Assembly (NCBI GenBank): GCA_023228425.1
Contig: JALOBE010000004.1
Coordinates: 52,158-116,157, forward strand
DNA: 64,000 nucleotides
Direction of reading: 5' to 3'
Origin: Syntrophales bacterium
GTDB taxonomy: Bacteria > Desulfobacterota > Syntrophia > Syntrophales > UBA2210
Below are positions 8,029 to 16,745 of this stretch, piece after piece (the stretch's first letter is position 1; the number at the start of each line of letters is the position of its first letter). The notes beneath the pieces were generated by a model, which was not told the DNA's origin, searched no databases, and saw nothing but the letters and a program-made list of their open reading frames with translations. A program made the position numbers and the translations under genes.

Positions 8029-9282
8029 CTATTCCCTGACCCTCCTGATGTTCGCTCCGAGGCGGGACAATTTTTTTTCGATGCGCTCATACCCTCGATC
8101 GATATGATAGACTCGGGACAGTTCTGTTTTTCCCTCCGCCACGAGACCCGCCAGCACCAGCGACGCGGAAGCCCGCAGGTCGGTCGCCATGACGGGGGCC
8201 CCCCTGAGCCGCTCCACACCGCTCACGATAGCCTGATTGTTGTCGATTACAATGTCGGCGCCCATCCTCATCAGTTCGTTTACATGCATGAACCTGTTTT
8301 CAAAAACCGTTTCCCGGATCACGCTGATGCCGTTGCCCACGGACATGAGAGCCATCATCTGGGCCTGCAGGTCCGTGGGAAACCCCGGATAGGGGAGTGT
8401 CGTGAGGTCTACGCTCTCGATGGAGCGTCTCACGGAGACTCTCGCTTCATCTTCGCCGGTCTCGATGGTTACGCCCGCTTCCCGCAACTTGGCCATGAGG
8501 GCCTCCAGATGCTTCGGTTCACACCCCTTGAGCAGGACATCGCCTCCGGTGATGGCCGCCGCGATCATGAAGGTGCCCGCCTCGACGCGGTCGGCTATGA
8601 TACGGTCCTCCACCCCATGAAGCAACGAGACTCCTTCTATGGTGATGACATCCGTTCCCGCTCCCCTGACCCTGGCTCCCATGCCGTTGAGAACCCGGGC
8701 GAGATTCTCCACCTCCGGTTCCTTGGCCGCGTTTTCGAGTACCGTCGTTCCCCGGGCGAGGGTTGCTGCCATCATGATATTTTCAGTTCCCGTCACGGTT
8801 GAGGTATCAAAAAAAATCGTCGCGCCCGTAAGGCCCTTCGTCGTCGCCACCACGTAACCGTCATGAAGGTCGATGTCGGCTCCCATGGCCCGGAGGGCTT
8901 TCAGATGGAGGTTTACGGGACGGGCCCCGATGGCGCACCCCCCGGGAAGTGACACTCGGGCTTTTCCCGTTCTGGCCAGCAGGGGGCCGAGGACAAGGAT
9001 TGAGGCCCGCATGGTTTTTACCAGGTCGTAGGAGGCTTCGCAATTCTCTATCTTCCGTGCCTGTATTCGAAAGGATTCCTCGTCTTTTTCGATCTCTGCC
9101 CCCAGGCCGGCGAGCAGTTTGCCGATCGTGTGGACGTCGACGAGGTCGGGTACGTTATAAAAGGTGCAGCGTTCCTCTGTCAAAAGGGATGACGCCAGTA
9201 TGGGGAGGGCCGCGTTCTTTGCGCCGCTGATGGGGACATCGCCCGTCAGCCGTTCACCTCCCTGGATAATGATCCTGCCCAT
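8029..9282 (-). CDS. murA: UDP-N-acetylglucosamine 1-carboxyvinyltransferase
   Basis: MurA transfers enolpyruvate from PEP to UDP-GlcNAc, the first committed step of peptidoglycan synthesis. Visible are GAKNAALPILASSLL near residue 22 (the substrate-binding Lys/Asn pair) and the active-site cysteine loop PGGCAIGARPVNLH near 115, which is the fosfomycin-target cysteine and is intact. Also visible are DLRASASLVLAGL and HIDRGYERIEKKL near the C-terminus. The start is at 9282 (MGRIIIQGG), with GGGCGG upstream; a 13-residue longer form from 9321 is less likely. The 5' end overlaps prmC by 29 bases, and hisD starts one base after the stop. Confidence 0.95.
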   Translation of the reverse strand: MGRIIIQGGERLTGDVPISGAKNAALPILASSLLTEERCTFYNVPDLVDVHTIGKLLAGLGAEIEKDEESFRIQARKIENCEASYDLVKTMRASILVLGPLLARTGKARVSLPGGCAIGARPVNLHLKALRAMGADIDLHDGYVVATTKGLTGATIFFDTSTVTGTENIMMAATLARGTTVLENAAKEPEVENLARVLNGMGARVRGAGTDVITIEGVSLLHGVEDRIIADRVEAGTFMIAAAITGGDVLLKGCEPKHLEALMAKLREAGVTIETGEDEARVSVRRSIESVDLTTLPYPGFPTDLQAQMMALMSVGNGISVIRETVFENRFMHVNELMRMGADIVIDNNQAIVSGVERLRGAPVMATDLRASASLVLAGLVAEGKTELSRVYHIDRGYERIEKKLSRLGANIRRVRE

Positions 9283-10147
9283 TGTGATACCGCCCTGCTT
9301 TTTTTCTGCCCGCCATGACACGGTCCCGGCCCGTCATGTCGCGTCTGGAATGAATCCGGTCGTACAGTCCCGAGTCCTCAAACAGTTCATCCACCTGCCG
9401 TCGCTGCCCGTCACCGATTTCCATGATCAGCCATCCGCCGTCGATGAGAAAGAGGTGCGCCTCGTCTATGAGCCGCTTGTGAAACCCGGTACCCTCGGGA
9501 CCGGCCACGAGCGCTTCTCTGGGTTCAAAATCCCGCACCCCCCGGGGCAGTGACTGCCAGGCATTGTCCGCTATATAGGGAGGGTTGGAGCAGACTATAT
9601 CAAATTTTTCTTCCAGGGGGCCAAATAAATCACCGCAAAGGAACATGATTCGATCGTCCACGCCGTGCTTCCGGGCATTGTTGATAGCCAGGGCAAGTGC
9701 CGCCTCCGACGTGTCGGTGGCGACGATGATTCTGCCGGGTGCTTCACGGGCAAGGGCGATTCCTATGGCCCCGCTTCCCGTACCGATTTCGAGGATTTTC
9801 CCTTCCGGGGGAGGAATGCCGTTCAGGAGTTCCAGCGTTTCTTCCACCACCGTTTCCGTGTCCGGCCGTGGAATGAGGACGTCGTTGGAAACAGTCATGG
9901 AGAGGGACCAGAATTCCTTTTCCCCGACGATATAGGCTACGGGTTCCCCTTTCGATCTGCGCGCCAGGGCCCGGCCGAACCGTTCCCGTTCATCATCGGT
10001 GAGAAAACGTTCTGAATGGGCATGGAGACTGATTCTTCCGACATCGAGGCACCAGCCGAGAAGTACCTCCCCGTCGAGTCGGGCTGAGGGCGAACCGCTT
10101 TCTCGTAATAAAGCTTCGGCATTGCGGAGCGTGCTTTTTACATTCAT
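9254..10147 (-). CDS. prmC: Release factor glutamine methyltransferase
   Basis: PrmC methylates the glutamine of the GGQ motif in release factors RF1 and RF2. The 297-residue protein has the N-terminal helical domain, YIVGEKEFW, VLIPRPDTE, the SAM-binding loop EIGTGSGAIGIALA near residue 121 and the catalytic SNPPYI motif near 190. It sits 61 bases downstream of prfA, its substrate gene, and its last codons overlap murA. The C-terminal 15 or so residues (KKAGRYHNGQ...) go beyond the usual family end and are probably not structured. Confidence 0.94.
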   Translation of the reverse strand: MNVKSTLRNAEALLRESGSPSARLDGEVLLGWCLDVGRISLHAHSERFLTDDERERFGRALARRSKGEPVAYIVGEKEFWSLSMTVSNDVLIPRPDTETVVEETLELLNGIPPPEGKILEIGTGSGAIGIALAREAPGRIIVATDTSEAALALAINNARKHGVDDRIMFLCGDLFGPLEEKFDIVCSNPPYIADNAWQSLPRGVRDFEPREALVAGPEGTGFHKRLIDEAHLFLIDGGWLIMEIGDGQRRQVDELFEDSGLYDRIHSRRDMTGRDRVMAGRKKAGRYHNGQDHYPGR

Positions 10148-10208
10148 GGAGGATTCCGTACCGGGGCAACAGAAAGGACCGGTCGCCGGGGCAGTCCCCG
10201 GCCCGGAC

Positions 10209-11273
10209 TTATTCCGTTTTCAGCGCCGCGGCCTGGTAGTGAGTGGCCAGGGCATCGACAAGAGGCTCCAGGTCGCCGTTCAGAACGTCGATCAGGTTGT
10301 AAAGAGTCAACCCTATACGATGGTCCGTGATCCGTCCCTGGGGGAAGTTATAGGTTCGGATCCGCTGGCTCCGGTCTCCGCTTCCCACTTGCAGCTTCCT
10401 GCTTTCTGAAATGGCGGCGTTCTGTTCTTCCTCCATGCGGTCCAGCAGCCGTGCCCGGAGGACCTTCAAGGCCTTTGCCTTGTTTTTGTGTTGTGATTTT
10501 TCATCCTGGCAGGTGACGACAAGTCCCGTGGGGATATGGGTTATCCTCACCGCGGAGTCCGTTGTATTGACGCTCTGCCCCCCGTGGCCCGTTGAACGGT
10601 AGACGTCAATTCTCAGGTCGTTCGGGTCGATGGTGACTTCAACGTCTTCCGCTTCAGGCAGAACAGCCACGGTGACGGCCGATGTGTGAATTCTTCCCTG
10701 GGCTTCCGTGACGGGAACCCTCTGAACCCGATGGACGCCGCTTTCGTATTTCAGGCGGCCATAGGCGTACTGCCCTTCGACAAGCATCACTACTTCCTTG
10801 AAGCCACCCATCCCGCTCGATGTGCCGGTGCTGATCACGTCGATCTTCCAGCCGGACCGCTCGGCATAGATGGCGTACATGCGGAACAGATCGGCCGCGA
10901 AGAGAGACGCTTCCTCACCGCCTGTACCGGCCCTGATTTCCAGGAAGACGTTCCGGTCATCGTTCGGGTCCCGGGGGACAATGAGTGTCTTGAGACGCGC
11001 TTCCAGGGTATCGAGTTGTTCCTCCAGGGCGTCGATTTCCGCGCCGGCGAGTTCCCGCATCTCGCGGTCGCCGTCTTGCAACAGCAATCGGTTCTCCTCG
11101 AGCTGGTTCTTTGTTTTTTCGTAGTCCCGCCAGGTATCTACGAGCGGCGAGATGTCGGCGTGCTCTTTCGCGTATTTCTGATACTCGGCGTAATTCTTCA
11201 CCACCGCCGCGTCGCTCAGAAGATGTTCGAGCTCGTTGTGTCGCTTCTCAATGTCCTTCAGTTTCGAGAACAT
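10209..11273 (-). CDS. prfA: Peptide chain release factor 1
   Basis: RF1 terminates translation at UAA and UAG. The 354-residue protein contains the PCRF domain with EIRAGTGGEEASLFA, the domain carrying the codon-recognition PVTEAQGRIHTS region (the RF1 PxT-type motif reads PVTE), and the catalytic GHGGQSVNTTDSAVRI near residue 230. The absence of an RF2-type programmed frameshift and the overall length fit RF1. rpmE lies 111 bases upstream and prmC 61 bases downstream, a conserved gene order. Confidence 0.96.
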   Translation of the reverse strand: MFSKLKDIEKRHNELEHLLSDAAVVKNYAEYQKYAKEHADISPLVDTWRDYEKTKNQLEENRLLLQDGDREMRELAGAEIDALEEQLDTLEARLKTLIVPRDPNDDRNVFLEIRAGTGGEEASLFAADLFRMYAIYAERSGWKIDVISTGTSSGMGGFKEVVMLVEGQYAYGRLKYESGVHRVQRVPVTEAQGRIHTSAVTVAVLPEAEDVEVTIDPNDLRIDVYRSTGHGGQSVNTTDSAVRITHIPTGLVVTCQDEKSQHKNKAKALKVLRARLLDRMEEEQNAAISESRKLQVGSGDRSQRIRTYNFPQGRITDHRIGLTLYNLIDVLNGDLEPLVDALATHYQAAALKTE

Positions 11274-11384
11274 GTAAACGGCTCACCGTCCTTTGGCGGT
11301 CCTGGGGGAAATGAATGGTTTTGACGGCAGGGGGGATCAGCGGTATTCCTCTGTGACGGCCGGGGATGTCCGGGGTAATGCGGG

Positions 11385-11597
11385 TTATTTTTCTTTGGTG
11401 ATGCCGGCATATTTCTTTTTGAATTTTTCGACTCTTCCGGCGGTATCGATTATCTTCTGCTTTCCCGTCATAAACGGGTGACAGTTGGAGCATATTTCAA
11501 CTTTGATGTCCGGCTTCGTCGACCTGGTTTCAAACACGTTGCCGCATACGCAGGAGACCGTCGCTTTATCATAATCGGGATGAATGCCTTTTTTCAT
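11385..11597 (-). CDS. rpmE: 50S ribosomal protein bL31 (zinc form)
   Basis: This 70-residue protein begins MKKGIHPDY and has four zinc-ligand cysteines (C16, C18, C36, C39, the last two in CSNC), followed by HPFMTGKQKIIDTAGRVEKF. It is the C+ type of bL31, which is replaced by the C- paralogue under zinc starvation in some bacteria; no such paralogue lies here. It sits 78 bases after rho and before prfA, the common order rho-rpmE-prfA. Confidence 0.96.
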   Translation of the reverse strand: MKKGIHPDYDKATVSCVCGNVFETRSTKPDIKVEICSNCHPFMTGKQKIIDTAGRVEKFKKKYAGITKEK

Positions 11598-11675
11598 GGG
11601 GCGCGTTTCCTTTATTGAATTCTGGACAAGATCGTATAGGGTACTTTTCAGTAAAATGCAAGAGGGATTATAAAC

Positions 11676-12923
11676 CTACTGGTTCATGGACAGGAAAAAG
11701 TCCTGGTTCGTTTCAGTTCTCCTGATCTTGTCGATGATGAATTCCATGGCGTCCACGGCATTCATCTCCTGCAGGAGCCGCCGCAGGATCCACACCCGGT
11801 TGAGGTTTTCCTTGGGAATGAGAAGCTCTTCCTTCCGCGTGCCGGAGCGGACGAGGTCGAAGGCGGGGAACACCCTTCGATCGGCGATTTTCCGGTCCAG
11901 ATGAAGTTCCATGTTGCCCGTTCCTTTGAATTCTTCGAAGATGACTTCATCCATTCGGCTTCCCGTGTCGATGAGGGCCGTCGAGATGATGGTAAGACTT
12001 CCGCCGCCTTCGATGTTTCGTGCGGCGCCGAAAAACCGTTTCGGCTTGTGGAGGGCATTGGAATCGACGCCTCCCGACAGAATTTTTCCGCTGGGGGGAA
12101 CGACGGTATTGTAGGCGCGGGCAAGCCTGGTGATGCTGTCCAGGAGAATGACCACGTCCCGGTTGTGTTCGACGAGGCGTTTCGCCTTTTCGATTACCAT
12201 TTCGGCGACCTGAACATGGCGTACGGGTGTTTCGTCAAAGGTGGACGAGATGACTTCGCCGTCAACGCTTCTTTCCATGTCCGTTACTTCTTCGGGGCGT
12301 TCGTCAATGAGCAGAACCATGAGAACGACCTCTTTGTGGTTCGATGTGATACTGTTGGCTATGTCCTGCAGAAGGACCGTCTTGCCCGCCCTGGGCGGTG
12401 ACACGATAAGTCCCCGCTGGCCCTTTCCTATGGGAGTGAAAATATCCATGATCCTGGTGGAGTAGTTCTCGGGATCTGATTCCAGATTGAATTTCTCCTC
12501 CGGATAGAGGGGCGTGAGATTGTCAAAGAGGATTTTGTCCCTGGCTGCCTCGGGAGTTTCGTAATTAACCATTCCGACCTTGAGCAGAGCGAAATATTTT
12601 TCCCCTTCCTTGGGGGGGCGTATTTCCCCGGAAATGGTGTCGCCCGTCCTGAGGCCGAACCGCCGTATCTGTGAAGGTGAGATGTATATGTCGTCTGGTC
12701 CGGGAAGATAATTGTAATCGGGTGACCGGAGAAAACCGAAACCGTCGGGGAGCGTCTCGAGGACGCCTTCCCCGGAAATAGAGCCGTTTTTTTCGGACTG
12801 GTACTGGAGAATGGCGAACATCAGATCCTGCCGGCGCAGGCTGCTCGCATCGGGAACATTGAGTTCCTTGGCGAGAACGTTCAGCTCCCCAATGGACTGC
12901 TTTTTCAATTCAGCAATATTCAT
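11676..12923 (-). CDS. rho: Transcription termination factor Rho
   Basis: Rho is the hexameric RNA helicase that ends transcription at rut-dependent sites. The 415-residue protein has the N-terminal helical domain (LKKQSIGELNVLAKEL), the RNA-binding cold-shock-like domain (GFGFLRSPDYNYLPGPDDIYISPSQIRRF read in order from about residue 60), the Walker A region SPPRAGKTVLL near 175, LLIDERPEEVTDMERSV and the R-loop segment. The start at 12923 follows GAGGGG; an in-frame ATG at 12953 lacks a good ribosome site. The transcript has a leader of about 360 nt, suggesting autogenous control as in other bacteria. Confidence 0.96.
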   Translation of the reverse strand: MNIAELKKQSIGELNVLAKELNVPDASSLRRQDLMFAILQYQSEKNGSISGEGVLETLPDGFGFLRSPDYNYLPGPDDIYISPSQIRRFGLRTGDTISGEIRPPKEGEKYFALLKVGMVNYETPEAARDKILFDNLTPLYPEEKFNLESDPENYSTRIMDIFTPIGKGQRGLIVSPPRAGKTVLLQDIANSITSNHKEVVLMVLLIDERPEEVTDMERSVDGEVISSTFDETPVRHVQVAEMVIEKAKRLVEHNRDVVILLDSITRLARAYNTVVPPSGKILSGGVDSNALHKPKRFFGAARNIEGGGSLTIISTALIDTGSRMDEVIFEEFKGTGNMELHLDRKIADRRVFPAFDLVRSGTRKEELLIPKENLNRVWILRRLLQEMNAVDAMEFIIDKIRRTETNQDFFLSMNQ

Positions 12924-13282
12924 GCTCTTCCCCTCGGGATACGTAGTTTTCATAACGATGGCGCGGAGAGCCGAAGCGCCCCCGCCGGCATAATCACAGG
13001 TTATGACAGGATAACCGTTATTGTTTAATTTCAGAGATCCATTGATGAACCGGGATATGGAGGTATACCTGTCGATACGGTGTGTGTGACAAACCTTCTT
13101 GGCGATGAGAATTCCGGAACTGCTTGAGCTGCATCAAGCACCTTTGTTCTCAGGCACAGACTGCTGAACTGTATTCGAAACGCAACAAGAATCCTGCAAA
13201 GACCCTCTGATGGTACTCACTTGTTTCGGAACGTACGAATTGCTTTACAGGAAAGGATATAGGATCCAAGTCTTTTTCAAGG
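12924..13282 (-). promoter_or_regulatory. Long rho 5' leader
   Basis: Between the predicted start near 13282 and the rho ATG lie about 359 bases without a long gene. Rho genes in other bacteria have leaders of similar length that allow Rho to terminate its own message. The leader contains a 38-codon frame (13018-13134) and a G+C-rich stretch just before the gene. I see no known riboswitch motif. Confidence 0.5.
13018..13134 (-). CDS. Possible rho leader peptide (38 aa)
   Basis: An ATG at 13134 follows AAAGGTG by about six bases and opens a 38-codon frame (MQLKQFRNSHRQ... ending ISEIKQ, then TAA). It lies inside the rho leader, where E. coli also has a short leader frame (rhoL). There is no recognisable domain, and the composition is Gln/His/Arg-rich. 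It could be chance; support would be conservation of the frame in related genomes. Confidence 0.25.
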   Translation of the reverse strand: MQLKQFRNSHRQEGLSHTPYRQVYLHIPVHQWISEIKQ

Positions 13283-13288
13283 TAAAGG

Positions 13289-13317
13289 ACTATATATAAT
13301 ACTGTGGTGCGTGTCAA
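13289..13317 (-). promoter_or_regulatory. Sigma-70-type promoter of rho
   Basis: Minus strand: perfect -35 TTGACA (13312-13317), 17-base spacer, -10 TATAGT (13289-13294). This is the best sigma-70 match in the window and reads towards rho. The start would be near 13282. Confidence 0.75.
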
Positions 13318-13339
13318 GATAAATCGTCAGATAAATCGT

Positions 13340-14077
13340 TTAGAGCAACATAATGCCGCTCACCTGCCGTCCCGCCCCGGTGCCTTCAGCCCGCCGGGAG
13401 TGGAAAAGGTCCCTTCGGCATGCCGTGCAGAGCGGGATCGTGATAATGTTGCCGGCGGAAAGACCCGCATCCAGCAGCTGATGCCGATTGGCTCCCGGCA
13501 GGTCAAGCATCCGCCGTCCCCCTGACGATGCGTCACTGAACACGGCGTTGCGCCGGACCCGGGAACCCATTGCTTCATAGACGTCATTGCCCACTTCGTA
13601 GCAGCAGGGACCGATGGCCGGGCCGATGACGGCAATGATATCCGACGGCCCGCAGGAAAAACGATCCACAAAGAGGGCGATGGCCTGTGCCGCTATGCCC
13701 AGGGCTGTTCCTTTCCATCCGGCGTGGATCGCTCCGACAACCCGCCGCGCGGGATCAGCGAGCAGCAGGGGGATGCAATCGGCGGTCCTGATACCGACAG
13801 CGCACCGGGGCCTGTTTGTCACAAAACCGTCGCAGGCTGCGCCCGGAGGCATGTACCGGGATGACGGGTCTTTCGCGTCCAGCAGGGTGATATGATTGCC
13901 GTGAACCTGCGTGCCTGTCAGAAAAGAATCCGTCCGGATTCCAAAAAGGTCGGCCATGGGCCTCTCATCGTTCGTTCCGGTTTCCCTGGTACCGAAGGCG
14001 TGAATCATTCCTTCCTGCCGACGGAGGAGAGAGGCCGAGAGGTACGTCGATGACCGATGTTTTTCAAGAGTGAACAT
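13340..14077 (-). CDS. pgeF: Laccase-domain purine nucleoside phosphorylase-like protein (YfiH/PgeF)
   Basis: A 245-residue protein of the YfiH/DUF152 family. It has GTQVHGNHI, the metal-binding TADCIPLLL, HAGWKGTALGIAAQA and IGPAIGPCCYEVG. These carry the His/Cys ligands of the zinc/copper site. Family members are reported as adenosine phosphorylase/deaminases or as a peptidoglycan-editing factor (PgeF), so the exact substrate is open. The start overlaps the rluD stop by 14 bases, giving the common rluD-pgeF pair. Confidence 0.88.
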   Translation of the reverse strand: MFTLEKHRSSTYLSASLLRRQEGMIHAFGTRETGTNDERPMADLFGIRTDSFLTGTQVHGNHITLLDAKDPSSRYMPPGAACDGFVTNRPRCAVGIRTADCIPLLLADPARRVVGAIHAGWKGTALGIAAQAIALFVDRFSCGPSDIIAVIGPAIGPCCYEVGNDVYEAMGSRVRRNAVFSDASSGGRRMLDLPGANRHQLLDAGLSAGNIITIPLCTACRRDLFHSRRAEGTGAGRQVSGIMLL

Positions 14078-15062
14078 TGTCTGTTCCGCCGGTGAGTTTT
14101 TCCAGTTCGCTCAGAAGAAGGGTCATGTCTTCGGGCAGGGGGGCGGTAAACTCCATGTGTTTCTTCCGCAGGGGATGATACAGTCCCAGCGCCGCAGCGT
14201 GCAGGGCCTGCCGGTTCATCGCCTTCAGGGCTTTCTGCAATCCACCCTGTCGCAGGGCGTGAATCCCTCCGGACCGGCTTCCGTAGACGGCGTCGCCGAG
14301 TACCGGGTGCCCGATATCCTTCAGATGAACACGTATCTGGTGTGTCCTGCCCGTTTCGATACGTACGTCCAGAAGAGACGCCACCCTGCCGAATGCCCGT
14401 GAAAGGTTCCACCGGGTCACGGCCTGTCGCCCACGATCGGTGGAAGTTGTCATTTTTTTCCTGTTCGTTCTGTGCCGTCCGATAGGGGCTTCGATGACGC
14501 CTTCAGCCCGGGGCATGGCGCCTGCCACGACAGCCTTGTAGAGTCTGGTTACCTGACGGTTCTTGAACTGACGGGCAAGGGACCGGTGTACATCGTCGTT
14601 TTTGGCGGCCACCATGATGCCCGAGGTGTTCTTGTCCAGGCGATGTACAATACCTTGGCGGAGGGAGCCTCCGACTCCGGACAGGTCGCGGCAGTGAAAC
14701 AGCAACGCGTTGACCAGGGTCCCCCGGTCATTGCCCGCGCCGGGATGGACCACGAGTCCCGGCGGCTTGTCGATGACGATGATGGATTCGTCTTCAAACA
14801 CGACGGAAAGGGGAATATCCTCGGCCTCGACGTTCCAGGCTCGGGGAGTCGTGTCCCTGAAGACAATCCTGTCCCCCGGTCGCAGGGTGAGGCCCGCCTT
14901 GGCCGGTCCATCATTGACGCAGACCCGGCCCTCCCCGATGGCTCGTTTGATCTGTGACCGGGACAGATCGGGATACCGTGAGGCCAGGACAACATCGAGC
15001 CGTTTCCCCCGGTCGTCGGGAGAGGCGATGTAGAGGTCGGTCAGGTCGCTGTCGAAGCTCAT
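14064..15062 (-). CDS. rluD: RluA-family 23S rRNA pseudouridine synthase (RluD-like)
   Basis: A 332-residue large-subunit pseudouridine synthase with an N-terminal S4 domain (LDVVLASRYPDLSRSQIKRAI), the linker IVIDKPPGLVVHPGAG, and the catalytic HRLDKNTSGIMV with the essential aspartate near residue 143. GRTHQIRVHL follows near the C-terminus. By architecture and its pairing with pgeF this is RluD-type (positions 1911/1915/1917 in E. coli 23S rRNA), though RluC-type activity cannot be excluded. The 270 bases upstream, to the selA stop, contain only a short G+C-rich hairpin and no recognisable gene. Confidence 0.9.
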   Translation of the reverse strand: MSFDSDLTDLYIASPDDRGKRLDVVLASRYPDLSRSQIKRAIGEGRVCVNDGPAKAGLTLRPGDRIVFRDTTPRAWNVEAEDIPLSVVFEDESIIVIDKPPGLVVHPGAGNDRGTLVNALLFHCRDLSGVGGSLRQGIVHRLDKNTSGIMVAAKNDDVHRSLARQFKNRQVTRLYKAVVAGAMPRAEGVIEAPIGRHRTNRKKMTTSTDRGRQAVTRWNLSRAFGRVASLLDVRIETGRTHQIRVHLKDIGHPVLGDAVYGSRSGGIHALRQGGLQKALKAMNRQALHAAALGLYHPLRKKHMEFTAPLPEDMTLLLSELEKLTGGTDNVHS

Positions 15063-15332
15063 GGCTATGTTGACTTCCGGTCAGGGTCCGGTTGTACGGT
15101 GACAGGCACGCGTGCGCAGGCATTCCGTTTGTGTACGAGGTACCGCTGAAGATTTGCGCGGCCCGTAGTTATTCAGATTTCAGGCGTGTTTCGAGGGGTT
15201 CTCCGGGGGGTTCCGGGTGTCGCGCCCGGCAGGCCGGGCCACCAGGCATCAGAGTCCCCGAATCCTTCAATCGTTTGTCGTCCTGGGATCCCGCAGCCTG
15301 TCCGCTTCCCTCTCGCCTGCCCCTGGTTTTCT

Positions 15333-16745
15333 TCAGCCTGCGGCGATGTGACGAAAAACCCTTTCAATGATGTCAACCTCGTCGTCCGCCAGGGCTCGTG
15401 CGTCGAGGACGACCTTCTCATCCTGAATCCTTCCGATGACCGGGGGATCGCCCCGCCGGAGCCGTCGTTCCATCTCGTGGGCTGTCAGGTGCCCGGCCTG
15501 TACCGTCACAACCCTGGTGGGAAATTCCTGGGTGGGGAGGGACCCTCCCCCGGCAAAGGATACATCGGGTCCCGTGGTGAAGGAAAAACGACTGTCCCCG
15601 ATTCCTGCCAGGCGCCGGAAAAGCTCTTCGGCCCGATGGTGAACGGAATCGACAGGTTCCGTCATGAACCGGAGAACGGGGATATGGTCTTCGGGGTTCT
15701 TTGAGAACAGGTACTGCGCGAGCGTTGCCTCCAGGGCGCCCAGGGTGAGTTTGTCTATCCTCAAGGCCCGGTTCAAGGGGTTTTTTCGAATTTTTTCCAT
15801 AACCGGCCGTCGTCCCAGGATGATTCCCGCCTGGGGACCTCCCAGGAGCTTGTCTCCGCTGAAGGTGATCACGTCGGCGCCGCTTTTCACCGCGTCCTGG
15901 ACCGTCGGTTCCCGGCCAAGGCCGAATCGGCCGAGGTCGAGCAGGCAGCCGCTTCCCAAATCGTTCATCAGGGGAATGCCGTGACGGCGACCCAATTCCA
16001 CCAGGACGGCGGGCTCAACTTCACCGGTGAAGCCCACGGTCCTGAAGTTGCTCGTGTGGACCTTGAGGATCATTCCCGTTGTTTCAGGATCGATGGCGTT
16101 TTCGTAATCATAAAGATGGGTCCGGTTCGTGCTTCCCACCTCCCGAAGGAGGGCGCCGCTTTTTTCCATTACTTCCGGAATACGGAATTCACCGCCGATT
16201 TCAATCAGCTCACCCCGGGAAACGATTGCCTCCTTGCCGAAGGACAGCGAATTGAGGACCAGCAGAACCGCCGCGGCGTTGTTGTTTACCACGATGGCTT
16301 CTTCCGCTCCCGTGAGGACGCGCAGGATTTCGCTGACGTGATCGTAGCGGAGGCCTCGTCTGCCCGTGGACAGGTCAAACTCGAGGTTCGAATAGCCGCG
16401 GCTTATCGAGACGATTTCTTCGAGGGCCTCCCGGCAGAGGGGGGCCCGTCCGAGGTTGGTGTGAAGCAATATGCCCGTGGCGTTGATGACCCGGCGGATG
16501 CTTGGTTCCCTGAGTGAACGGATCCGCTCTTCCGCCATGGCGACGGCCCTGTCGACGCCCGGCCTTTTGTCCATCACGCCCGCGCTGTCAAAAATTTCCC
16601 GGCGCATCCCGTCGACGGCATGTCGGCAGGCATCAACCAGAAGGGATCTGGGAAGAGTTGCCGCGTCATCATTCTTTTCCAGAAGGGCGAGAATCTCGTC
16701 GATTTTCGGCAGTTCCTTCAGCAGCAGTCGCTGTGCGTCATCCAT
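15333..16745 (-). CDS. selA: L-seryl-tRNA(Sec) selenium transferase
   Basis: SelA converts seryl-tRNA(Sec) to selenocysteyl-tRNA(Sec) using selenophosphate, so its presence implies a selenocysteine-decoding organism. The 470-residue PLP enzyme has INATGILLHTNLGRAPL, EFDLSTGRRGLRYDHV, NNNAAAVLL and the PLP lysine in FSGDKLLGGPQAGI (Lys299). Length is normal. selB, selC and selD are not in the window, and no in-frame UGA selenoprotein is convincing here. The ATG overlaps the stop of the upstream HemN-like gene by eight bases, so the two are translationally coupled. Confidence 0.95.
   Translation of the reverse strand: MDDAQRLLLKELPKIDEILALLEKNDDAATLPRSLLVDACRHAVDGMRREIFDSAGVMDKRPGVDRAVAMAEERIRSLREPSIRRVINATGILLHTNLGRAPLCREALEEIVSISRGYSNLEFDLSTGRRGLRYDHVSEILRVLTGAEEAIVVNNNAAAVLLVLNSLSFGKEAIVSRGELIEIGGEFRIPEVMEKSGALLREVGSTNRTHLYDYENAIDPETTGMILKVHTSNFRTVGFTGEVEPAVLVELGRRHGIPLMNDLGSGCLLDLGRFGLGREPTVQDAVKSGADVITFSGDKLLGGPQAGIILGRRPVMEKIRKNPLNRALRIDKLTLGALEATLAQYLFSKNPEDHIPVLRFMTEPVDSVHHRAEELFRRLAGIGDSRFSFTTGPDVSFAGGGSLPTQEFPTRVVTVQAGHLTAHEMERRLRRGDPPVIGRIQDEKVVLDARALADDEVDIIERVFRHIAAG

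Noticed and set aside
6738..8219. 493-codon version of hisD starting at 8219
   Set aside because: The first 64 codons overlap murA and have no family similarity; the HisD N-terminus begins at 8027 next to the murA stop.
15063..15332. selC (tRNA-Sec) in the gap beside selA
   Set aside because: I looked for a long-variable-arm tRNA with a TCA anticodon on both strands and found only a short G+C hairpin near 15223-15238.
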